A stretch of DNA of 5,126 nucleotides from positions 1 to 5,126 of the forward strand of contig CAJUJW010000110.1 of the NCBI GenBank assembly GCA_910586735.1. Reading direction: 5' to 3'. The position numbers were made by a program, and so were the translations under genes. The notes under the pieces are model-generated. The model was not told where the DNA came from. It saw only the letters and a list, made by a program, of their open reading frames with translations, and did not search any database. Positions 1-5,126 of the stretch are shown here, in pieces; positions within the stretch are counted from its first letter, which is position 1, and each line of letters opens with the position of its first letter. This DNA comes from an uncultured Oscillibacter sp. (GTDB lineage: Bacteria > Bacillota > Clostridia > Oscillospirales > Oscillospiraceae).

Positions 1-1366
1 CCTCGATATGGTGTTCCGCTCTGAGTTTGGACAAAAGACATACCGTCTCCACATGCCGCGTCCCCGGAAACATATCCACCGCCGCCGCCCGTACGGCCCG
101 GTAGCCGCACTCCGCGAACCGCTTCACGTCCCGCCCCAGGGTGCCGGGGTCGCAGGACACGTACACAATCCGCCCCGGCCCCATGGCCGCCGCCGAGGCG
201 ATGACCTCCGGGCTGAGCCCCTTTCGGGGCGGGTCCACCGTAATCACGTCGGGCCGCAGGCCCTGGGCCTCCAGCATGGCCGCCGTGTCCGCCGCGTCGC
301 CGCAGAAGAACTCCGCATTCTTCACGCCGTTCCGCGCCGCGTTTTCCTCAGCGTTCCGGATGGCGGCGGGGACGATCTCCGCCCCGATGGCCCGCTTTAC
401 CCGGCCCGCCAGGCACAAGGTGATGGTCCCCGCGCCGCAGTAGAGGTCCAGCGCCGTCTCGTCCCCCGTCAGGGCGGCGAACTCCAGGGCCTTGCCGTAG
501 AGGACCTCCGCCTGGTCCCGGTTCACCTGATAGAAGGAGGGAACCGACAGCTTGAACTCCAGGCCGCACAGCGTGTCCATCAAAAAATCCTGCCCCCAGA
601 GGGTCCGGTACTGGTCCCCCAGGATGACGTTGCCCTTTTTCGTGTTCACGTTCAGCACCACGCCCACGGTTTTCGGCGCGGCGGCCAGCACCAGGGCGGC
701 CAGCTCGGCCTCCCGGGGGACCTTCCGCCCGCCCACGACGACGCAGCAGAGGCTCTCGCCCCTCCGGTTGGTCCGCACGTAGACATGACGAATCAATCCC
801 CGGCCCGTGGTTTCGTCGTAGGCGGGGATTTGATAGCGCTTCATCCAGCCGCCCACGGCGTGGGCCGTCCGGTCGCAGACCTCCGGCTGGAGGAGGCACC
901 GGTCCACCGGCACCACCCGGTGGGTCCGGGCCTGGAAGAAGCCGATTTCCCCCCGGGGCCCCACAGGGTACTGGCACTTGTTGCGGTAGTGGTCCGGGCT
1001 TTTGGCCCCCAGAATCTCCTCCACCTGAACGTCGGAGCCCCCGATGCGGGTCAGGGCGTCCTGAACCCTCTGCCGCTTGGCCCAGAGCTCCTCGGCGTAG
1101 GAGAGGTGGCGGAAGTCACAGCCGCCGCACCTGCCGTAGTAAGGACAGTCCGGCGCGGCCCGCTCGGGGGAGGGGGTGTGAACCTTCACCAGCTCCCCCA
1201 GGGCGTGGGTTTTCATCACCCGGACAATTTTCAAATCGATCCGCTCGCCCCGGAGGGCCTGGGGCACGAAGACCACGGCGCCGTCCAGCCGGACGACGCC
1301 ATAGCCCTCGCTGGAGTAGCCCTCCACCAGGGCGGTGCGGACCTGGCCGTTCTTCAAATATTCCAT
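1..1366 (-). CDS. rlmD: 23S rRNA (uracil-C5)-methyltransferase, RlmD/RlmCD family (3' end cut off by window)
   Basis: SAM-dependent enzyme that methylates C5 of a uridine in 23S rRNA (U1939 for E. coli RlmD; U747 and U1939 for the Gram-positive RlmCD form). 455 codons are visible and the frame is still open at base 1, so the C-terminus is missing. In order: an N-terminal TRAM-like RNA-binding domain (about residues 1-60); four iron-sulfur cysteines, C74, C80 and C83 in a C-x5-C-G-G-C motif plus C157; Q280 in FYQVN; SAM motif I DLYCGAG at 307-313; DPPRKG at 378-383; the catalytic nucleophile C405 in SCDPGT; and the general base E440 in HVE. The 35-residue nucleophile-to-base spacing matches E. 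coli RlmD. The ATG at 1366 lies 11 bases after the stop of the upstream gene and has no clear Shine-Dalgarno, so translational coupling is likely; a GTG at 1390 in the same frame is a less likely start. The family is certain from its motifs. The choice between RlmD and dual-specificity RlmCD cannot be made from sequence. Confidence 0.95.
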   Translation of the reverse strand, partial: MEYLKNGQVRTALVEGYSSEGYGVVRLDGAVVFVPQALRGERIDLKIVRVMKTHALGELVKVHTPSPERAAPDCPYYGRCGGCDFRHLSYAEELWAKRQRVQDALTRIGGSDVQVEEILGAKSPDHYRNKCQYPVGPRGEIGFFQARTHRVVPVDRCLLQPEVCDRTAHAVGGWMKRYQIPAYDETTGRGLIRHVYVRTNRRGESLCCVVVGGRKVPREAELAALVLAAAPKTVGVVLNVNTKKGNVILGDQYRTLWGQDFLMDTLCGLEFKLSVPSFYQVNRDQAEVLYGKALEFAALTGDETALDLYCGAGTITLCLAGRVKRAIGAEIVPAAIRNAEENAARNGVKNAEFFCGDAADTAAMLEAQGLRPDVITVDPPRKGLSPEVIASAAAMGPGRIVYVSCDPGTLGRDVKRFAECGYRAVRAAAVDMFPGTRHVETVCLLSKLRAEHHIE

Positions 1367-1377
1367 AGGTGAGGCGC

Positions 1378-2979
1378 TTACGCTTCCCACTTCTCAAGCA
1401 GCTGCCGCAGCTCCGAGGCGTACTTGGCCAGGGACTTGTTGTCCCGGCCCCGGCTGCGCTTGATGAACTCGGTGAGCATGCCGCCCACGGACACCAGGCG
1501 CTCGTAAGACGGAGAGCCCTTGGAGCCGCTGACAATCTTGACCTTCCGCTCGGGGAGGTAGCCCCGCTCCAGGATGACGCCGGAGGCCAGGTCGTAGACC
1601 TCCGTGTACTGGGGGGCGTGGGCGGGAATACCCATGTTCTGCAAGGTCTGGGCGAAGTGGGGGGCCACCTCCCGGTCGCCGTGGACCACGAAGACGTGCT
1701 GGGGCTTGGGGTGCTGGAAGCCGGTGATCCACTTGAGCAGGTGGTCCCGGTCCGCGTGGGAGCTGAGGCCCGTAAAGTTCTCCAGGCGGGCCCGGACGGT
1801 GATTTCCTCGCCGAAGAGCTTCACGCTCTCGGCCCCCTCCAGCAGCGCCCGGCCCAGGGTGCCCTCCCCCTGGAAGCCCACGAAGAGGACGGTACACTCG
1901 GGACGCCAGAGGTTGTGCTTCAGGTGGTGCCGGATGCGGCCCGCGTCGCACATGCCGGAGGCGGAGATAATCACCTTGGGCGTCCGGTCCTCGTTGAGGG
2001 CCTTGGACTCCTCGCTGGTCTCCGTGGCGTAGAGGTTGGGGAAGCGGAACATGTTCTTGCCCTTGCGCACCAGCCACACGGCGTCGTGGTCCATGTAGCC
2101 CCGGAGGTCCCCGTCGAAGATGGACGTGGCCTTTTTGGCCAGGGGGGAGTCGATGTACACCGGGAAGTCCGGGCAGGAGCGGACCATGTGCTGCTCCTTG
2201 ATTTCCCGGATGAAGTACAGGAGCTCCTGGGTGCGGCCCACGGCGAAGGAGGGGATGATGACGTTGCCCCCCCGGGCCATGGTCTCGTCGATGATGCGGG
2301 CCAGCTCGTCGGTGTAGCCCCAGCTCTCCGGGTGGTTCCGGTCGCCGTAGGTGGACTCCATCACCACGTAATCCGCCCCGGCCAGCTGCACCGGGTCCCG
2401 GATGACGGGCTGGTTGATGTTGCCGATGTCCCCGGAGAAGACGATGCTCTTTTTCACCCCGTTCTCCCGCAGGTCCATGGCCACGAAGGCGGAGCCCAGC
2501 AGGTGCCCCGCGTCGGTGAACTCGATGTCCACGCCCTCGCACAGGTTGATGAGCTCTCCGTACTCGCAGATGACCATGTAGTCCTTGACCCGTTCCGCGT
2601 CCTCCACGGTGTAGAGGGGCTCGGTCCGGGGGGCGCCGGAGCGCTCGCCCTTGCGGTTTTTCCACTCGGCGTCCTGCTCCTGAATGTGGGCGGAGTCCAG
2701 CAGCATGATCTCCAGCAGCTGGGCGGTGAGGCGGGTGGTGAGGATGCGGCCCTGGAAGCCCTGCTTGATCAGCATGGGAATCCGGCCGGAGTGGTCGATG
2801 TGGGCGTGTGTCACCAGGACATAGTCGATGGTGTTGGCGGCAAAGGGGAATTCGCCGTTGCTGACCTCGTCCCGGCCCTGCTGGAGCCCGCAGTCGATGA
2901 GGATGCGGGTGTCGTTGATCTCCAGGCAGTGGCAGCTTCCGGTGACGCATTGGTCCGCGCCGTAAAAGCTGAGCTTCAT
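1378..2979 (-). CDS. MBL-fold metallohydrolase with beta-CASP and RMMBL domains (RNase, CPSF73/TTHA0252-like)
   Basis: Complete 533-residue protein of the metallo-beta-lactamase/beta-CASP family (COG1236-like), zinc-dependent nucleases that act on RNA in the cytoplasm. All metal-site motifs are visible: HAHIDH at 58-63, H159 in DAGHLLGSA, D184 in FSGDIG, motif A E208 in ESTYGDR, motif B H408 in SSHAD and motif C H433 in VVHGD. The lactamase core is split around a beta-CASP insert (about 210-395), with an RMMBL segment after it (about 395-460) and a basic C-terminal tail (about 480-533) that I do not recognise. It resembles bacterial homologues of the eukaryotic cleavage factor CPSF73 such as Thermus TTHA0252, rather than RNase J, whose usual C-terminal domain I do not see. 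The ATG is fixed by AAGGAGG eight bases upstream. It is the first gene of a probable operon with the 23S rRNA methyltransferase gene. No catalytic residue is missing; the substrate is unknown. RNase activity is inferred from the family. Confidence 0.94.
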   Translation of the reverse strand: MKLSFYGADQCVTGSCHCLEINDTRILIDCGLQQGRDEVSNGEFPFAANTIDYVLVTHAHIDHSGRIPMLIKQGFQGRILTTRLTAQLLEIMLLDSAHIQEQDAEWKNRKGERSGAPRTEPLYTVEDAERVKDYMVICEYGELINLCEGVDIEFTDAGHLLGSAFVAMDLRENGVKKSIVFSGDIGNINQPVIRDPVQLAGADYVVMESTYGDRNHPESWGYTDELARIIDETMARGGNVIIPSFAVGRTQELLYFIREIKEQHMVRSCPDFPVYIDSPLAKKATSIFDGDLRGYMDHDAVWLVRKGKNMFRFPNLYATETSEESKALNEDRTPKVIISASGMCDAGRIRHHLKHNLWRPECTVLFVGFQGEGTLGRALLEGAESVKLFGEEITVRARLENFTGLSSHADRDHLLKWITGFQHPKPQHVFVVHGDREVAPHFAQTLQNMGIPAHAPQYTEVYDLASGVILERGYLPERKVKIVSGSKGSPSYERLVSVGGMLTEFIKRSRGRDNKSLAKYASELRQLLEKWEA

Positions 2980-2987
2980 AGGAAGGC

Positions 2988-2994
2988 CCTCCTT
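2988..2994 (-). promoter_or_regulatory. Strong ribosome binding site of the beta-CASP hydrolase gene
   Basis: AAGGAGG on the minus strand, with eight bases between it and the ATG at 2979. This near-perfect anti-16S complement fixes the start codon. Confidence 0.9.
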
Positions 2995-3011
2995 ATCTCT
3001 TAGTACAAATC

Positions 3012-3040
3012 ATTGTAACACATTTTGACGGAATATACAA
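3012..3040 (-). promoter_or_regulatory. Sigma-A-type promoter for the beta-CASP hydrolase/rRNA methyltransferase operon
   Basis: Read on the minus strand, TTGTAT (3035-3040) and TACAAT (3012-3017) are separated by exactly 17 bases, and TGT directly before the -10 gives an extended -10. The -35 box is weak (TTG matches only), the -10 box is good (5 of 6). Transcription would begin near 3005 and give a leader of about 25 bases ending in the strong ribosome binding site. The stretch is markedly AT-rich against its GC-rich surroundings. Confidence 0.65.
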
Positions 3041-3076
3041 GGAACAATCTGATAATTTTGCCTGGTTTAGAGGAAA

Positions 3077-3103
3077 TGTCCAGCCCCCGCCTCCGGCTGG
3101 ACA
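3077..3103. repeat. Perfect 9-base inverted repeat over the -35 box; candidate operator
   Basis: TGTCCAGCC (3077-3085), a nine-base spacer and GGCTGGACA (3095-3103) form a perfect dyad centred near 3090. The last six bases of the right arm are the -35 hexamer TGGACA of the plus-strand promoter. That placement suits a repressor or activator site. As RNA it could also form a nine-pair stem, but no T-run follows on the plus strand, and on the minus strand only TTTCC follows, so a terminator is a weaker explanation. The dyad is seen directly; the operator role is inference. Confidence 0.6.
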
Positions 3104-3126
3104 GGGAAGGGGCCTGGGGGTATAAT
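3098..3126 (+). promoter_or_regulatory. Near-consensus sigma-A promoter for the dehydratase-like gene
   Basis: TGGACA (3098-3103, 5 of 6 to consensus), a 17-base spacer and a perfect TATAAT (3121-3126). The start of transcription should fall near 3133, about 33 bases before the ATG at 3166. The promoter excludes the longer frame opening with TTG at 3025, because that start would not be on the transcript. The -35 box sits inside an inverted repeat, which suggests regulation. Confidence 0.82.
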
Positions 3127-3151
3127 GAACAAAAACAACGCCGCCCCGGAA

Positions 3152-3157
3152 AGGAGG
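3152..3157 (+). promoter_or_regulatory. Ribosome binding site deciding the start of the dehydratase-like gene
   Basis: AGGAGG with eight bases to the ATG at 3166. The upstream in-frame TTG (3025) has no such site, so the protein starts with MRRTLLIPALL. Confidence 0.9.
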
Positions 3158-3165
3158 AGACCGCC

Positions 3166-4341
3166 ATGCGCCGAACCCTGCTGATTCCCGCCCTGCTGGA
3201 CGATTGGTTCCCCCTGCTGCGGCACGCCTTCGCCTCCCGGGAGTGGGAGCCGGTACTGCTGCGGGAGGAGCGGGGCCTGGCGGACCGGGGGCTGCGGTAT
3301 TTTCACAACGAGCTGTGCTATCCCGTCTTCCTGGTGGCCGGGCAGGTGCTGGCGGCCCTGGAGTCCGGGGAGTACGACCCGGCGGCGTGCGGCGTGCTGA
3401 TGGGGCAGGCCGGGGACGAGTGCCGGGGGTCCTGCGGCATCCGGCTGATGCGGAAGGCCCTGGACAAGGCGGGCTACCCGGAGGTAAAGCTGCTGTCCCT
3501 GAACGTCCGGGGAATCGACCGGGACACGGGTCTGCCCATCACTCCGGCCATGATCCGCCGGGCCCTGGCGGCGGCGGTGTGGGGGGACGTTCTGGCCATC
3601 GCCCGGAACCAGACCCGGCCCTATGAGGTCCGCCCCGGCGAGGCGGAGGCCCTCTGGCGGCGGTGGATGGAGACATTAGGGGAGGACCTGCGCCGGGGAA
3701 CGGACCTCTCCCGCCGCCGGATTCTGGAGCGCTGCCGGGAGATCGCGGCCACCTTCCGGCGGATCGAGACCCAGCCCAGGGAGGTACAGCGGGTGGCTGT
3801 TGTGGGGGAGATCTACACGAAATACTGCCATCTGGGAAACTGGGACCTGGAGCGGTATCTGGCGGCAGAGGGGTGCGAAATCGGGGTAGGCGGCGTCACC
3901 TGGTACGCGCTTTACTACATGGACAGCCACAGCCTGAAAGGCCCAGCCTACCAGCGGAGGATTTACCGTATCCTGGGGAACTATCTGGGGAAAATTCAGC
4001 GGGAGATGCTGGCGGTTTTGGAGGAGACGGGCTTTCGCGCCCTGCCGCCCCTGCCGGAGGTAAAGCGCCGGGCGGAGGGCCTGGCGCCGCTGAACTGCGC
4101 GGTAGCGGACGGGTGGCTCATCGCCGCCGAGGCGGCTGCCTGGGTCCGTCTGGGGTATCGGAAGATTCTCTGCGTACAGCCCTTCGGCTGTCTGCCGGGG
4201 CATATCTTTGGCAAGGGGCAGTATGCCGCTTTGCAGCGGAAGCTGCCGGGGGCGATGCTGGTCAGCGTGGACTATGACGCCTCCACCGGGGAGGGGACGG
4301 TTCAAAGCCGCATCAGGATGCTGCTGGACACGGAGCTGTGA
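3166..4341 (+). CDS. Stand-alone 2-hydroxyacyl-CoA dehydratase/CoA-activase-associated family protein (COG3581-like)
   Basis: 391-residue predicted cytosolic protein without signal peptide or membrane segments. Conserved blocks match the part found at the C-terminal side of large fused 2-hydroxyacyl-CoA dehydratase activase proteins: NELCYP at 48-53, GDECRGS at 83-89 (family members usually read GGxCR here), VVGEIY at 212-217 and QPFGCLPGHIFGKG at 338-351, with the C-terminal VDYDASTGE at 368-376. C51, C86 and C342 fall in the conserved blocks and are the likely iron-sulfur ligands. C90, C221 and C237 are further cysteines near these blocks. The BadF/BcrA-type ATPase domain that often accompanies this family is absent here and in the visible neighbours. 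The reaction and substrate are unknown; classical members take part in radical dehydration of 2-hydroxyacyl-CoA in amino-acid fermentation, but nothing nearby supports that pathway. The start is set by the ribosome binding site and the promoter. Family confidence is good, function low. Confidence 0.85.
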   Translation: MRRTLLIPALLDDWFPLLRHAFASREWEPVLLREERGLADRGLRYFHNELCYPVFLVAGQVLAALESGEYDPAACGVLMGQAGDECRGSCGIRLMRKALDKAGYPEVKLLSLNVRGIDRDTGLPITPAMIRRALAAAVWGDVLAIARNQTRPYEVRPGEAEALWRRWMETLGEDLRRGTDLSRRRILERCREIAATFRRIETQPREVQRVAVVGEIYTKYCHLGNWDLERYLAAEGCEIGVGGVTWYALYYMDSHSLKGPAYQRRIYRILGNYLGKIQREMLAVLEETGFRALPPLPEVKRRAEGLAPLNCAVADGWLIAAEAAAWVRLGYRKILCVQPFGCLPGHIFGKGQYAALQRKLPGAMLVSVDYDASTGEGTVQSRIRMLLDTEL

Positions 4342-4390
4342 ACGTTTCGGTTTTGTGAACTTTTTTCAAAGCCCCCCAATTCCCTTTGCA

Positions 4391-4419
4391 TTCCGGCGGA
4401 AACTGTGGTAATCTATACT
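4391..4419 (+). promoter_or_regulatory. Possible secA promoter
   Basis: TATACT (4414-4419, 5 of 6 to TATAAT) has TTCCGG at 17 bases upstream, a poor -35. An overlapping reading is TTGCAT (4386-4391), 17 bases, and TAATCT (4409-4414) preceded by TGG as an extended -10. Either would start transcription near 4421-4426 and give a leader of about 65-70 bases. The choice between them is uncertain. Confidence 0.45.
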
Positions 4420-4428
4420 TGTTGCCCT

Positions 4429-4470
4429 ATGGAAATTTTTACGCTTCCCCCGCCGGGGGCGGAACAATAG
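4429..4470 (+). other. 13-codon open frame in the secA leader (MEIFTLPPPGAEQ)
   Basis: ATG at 4429 opens a frame of 13 codons ending in TAG at 4468-4470, directly next to the AAAGGAAG that serves secA. It carries three consecutive prolines followed by glycine, a type of stretch known to slow ribosomes in the absence of EF-P. No Shine-Dalgarno precedes it, and the predicted transcript start lies only about 3-8 bases upstream, so it would be almost leaderless. It is too short to leave the ribosome tunnel, so it cannot be a SecM-like secretion monitor of the known type. It may be chance. Confidence 0.2.
4447..4459 (+). repeat. Small GC hairpin in the secA leader
   Basis: CCCCC (4447-4451) and GGGGG (4455-4459) can pair around a three-base loop; an alternative fold pairs CCGCC (4450-4454) with GGCGG (4458-4462). 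The stem ends about 11 bases before the secA ribosome binding site and is not followed by a T-run, so it is not an intrinsic terminator. It may tune translation or mRNA stability, but that is inference. Confidence 0.4.
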
Positions 4471-4478
4471 AAAGGAAG
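4471..4478 (+). promoter_or_regulatory. Ribosome binding site of secA
   Basis: AAAGGAAG, with 12 bases to the ATG at 4491. It is weaker and further away than the sites of the other genes here. The second in-frame ATG at 4500 would be 21 bases away, so 4491 is preferred; the MGL start also matches SecA proteins. Confidence 0.65.
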
Positions 4479-4490
4479 TTTCAAACAATC

Positions 4491-5126
4491 ATGGGTCTGA
4501 TGCAGAAGATTTTCGGCGACTACAGCTCCCGGGAGCTGAAATCCATTAACCCCATTGTGGACAAAATCGAGGCCATGGCCGACGAGTACAAGGCCATGTC
4601 GGACGCCCAGCTCCAGGCCAAAACCCAGGAGTTCAAGGACCGCCTGGACCAGGGCGAAACCCTGGACGATATCCTCCCCGAGGCTTTCGCCACCGTGCGG
4701 GAAGCCTCGGACCGGGTGCTGGGCCTCCGGCCTTACCGGGTGCAGCTGGTGGGCGGCGTGGTCCTCCACCAGGGGCGCATCGCCGAGATGAAGACCGGCG
4801 AGGGCAAAACCCTCGTGGCCACCCTGCCCGCCTACCTGAACGCCCTGGCGGGGAAGGGAGTCCACATCGTCACCGTCAACGACTACCTGGCCAAGCGCGA
4901 CTCCGAGTGGATGGGCAAGGTCCACCGCTTCCTGGGCCTCAAGGTGGGCCTCATCGTCCACGGCCTGACCTCCAAGCAGCGCCAGGAGGCATACGCCGCC
5001 GACATCACCTATGGAACCAACAACGAAATGGGCTTCGACTACCTCCGGGACAATATGTGCATCTACTCCACGGAGCTGGTCCAGCGGGGCCACGCCTTCG
5101 CCATCGTGGACGAGGTGGACTCCATC
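4491..5126 (+). CDS. secA: Preprotein translocase ATPase SecA (N-terminal 212 residues; 3' end cut off by window)
   Basis: ATPase motor that drives unfolded preproteins through the SecYEG channel at the inner face of the membrane. The window holds the start of the first nucleotide-binding domain of a protein usually 800-950 residues long. Visible marks are the N-terminal GDYSSRELK segment (9-17), the Q-motif glutamine Q85 in VQLVGG, Walker A MKTGEGKT at 100-107, VTVNDYLAKRD at 128-138, the SecA-specific YGTNNEMGFDYLRDN at 174-188 and Walker B VDEVDS at 206-211. All key residues are intact and the frame is open to the right edge. It lies 149 bases after the dehydratase-like gene with no clear terminator between, so some read-through is possible beside its own weak promoter. 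Whether this is SecA1 or an accessory SecA2 cannot be settled from the fragment, but SecA1 is more likely given the canonical N-terminus. Confidence 0.97.
   Translation, partial: MGLMQKIFGDYSSRELKSINPIVDKIEAMADEYKAMSDAQLQAKTQEFKDRLDQGETLDDILPEAFATVREASDRVLGLRPYRVQLVGGVVLHQGRIAEMKTGEGKTLVATLPAYLNALAGKGVHIVTVNDYLAKRDSEWMGKVHRFLGLKVGLIVHGLTSKQRQEAYAADITYGTNNEMGFDYLRDNMCIYSTELVQRGHAFAIVDEVDSI

Noticed and set aside
8..1372. Long open frame of 454 codons on the plus strand, opposite the rRNA methyltransferase gene
   Set aside because: Its translation is low-complexity (Gly, Pro, Arg, His-rich) without family motifs, and it is exactly antisense to a gene with every RlmD motif. Such mirror frames are expected where codons end mostly in G or C.
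1369..3003. Plus-strand frame of 544 codons and minus-strand frame at 1394-2950 of 518 codons, overlapping the beta-CASP gene
   Set aside because: Neither has a recognisable domain or a ribosome binding site; both are by-products of the GC-rich codon usage of the real gene at 1378-2979.
3025..3056. Second plus-strand promoter, TTGACG with GATAAT
   Set aside because: The spacer is 20 bases, too long for a normal sigma-A promoter, and the better TGGACA/TATAAT promoter lies just downstream.
3025..3165. N-terminal extension of the dehydratase-like protein from a TTG at 3025
   Set aside because: The extension has no Shine-Dalgarno, no similarity to the family, and lies upstream of the predicted promoter and transcript start. 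The ATG at 3166 has an ideal ribosome binding site.
4337..4366. TGTGAAC repeated at 4337-4343 and 4354-4360, followed by six T
   Set aside because: A seven-base direct repeat whose first copy includes the end of the coding region; no inverted arms to form a terminator stem. Chance is sufficient.
4429..4490. SecM-type secretion-monitor arrest peptide upstream of secA
   Set aside because: No signal-sequence-like segment and no known arrest motif; the only frame is 13 codons, too short to reach the translocon. Kept only as a low-confidence leader frame.
4413..5093. Minus-strand frame of 226 codons opposite the start of secA
   Set aside because: Antisense to unmistakable SecA coding sequence, with no domain or start signal of its own.

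Overview
The window looks like ordinary chromosome from a GC-rich member of the Clostridia, probably an Oscillospiraceae-type gut anaerobe of the Flavonifractor/Oscillibacter/Pseudoflavonifractor kind. The reasons are strongly G/C-ending codons, AGGAGG-type ribosome binding sites, Firmicutes-style sigma-A promoters, a 2-hydroxyacyl-CoA dehydratase/activase-family protein typical of anaerobes, and a SecA N-terminus of the Gram-positive form. The taxonomic call is inference; no rRNA or other marker is present.

Layout: four protein genes form two divergent pairs around a 186-base intergenic region at 2980-3165. On the minus strand, reading leftward, a complete beta-CASP metallo-beta-lactamase-fold ribonuclease-like protein (1378-2979) is followed after 11 bases by a 23S rRNA uridine-C5 methyltransferase of the RlmD/RlmCD family, whose 3' end runs off the left edge. 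These two RNA-acting proteins probably form one operon, driven by a promoter at 3012-3040 with a strong Shine-Dalgarno.

On the plus strand, a 391-residue stand-alone protein of the 2-hydroxyacyl-CoA dehydratase/CoA-activase-associated family (COG3581-like) occupies 3166-4341. It has a near-consensus promoter (TGGACA, 17 bases, TATAAT) whose -35 box is one end of a perfect 9-base inverted repeat, so it looks like an operator-controlled gene. After 149 bases with no obvious terminator, secA begins at 4491 and runs off the right edge with 212 codons visible.

The secA leader holds a weak promoter, a small GC hairpin, and a 13-codon open frame containing Pro-Pro-Pro-Gly that ends one base before the secA ribosome binding site. 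I found no mobile element, CRISPR array, tRNA, rRNA or prophage sequence, and no clearly new system. The most testable points are the palindrome over the -35 box, the cysteine pattern of the stand-alone dehydratase-like protein, and the secA leader.
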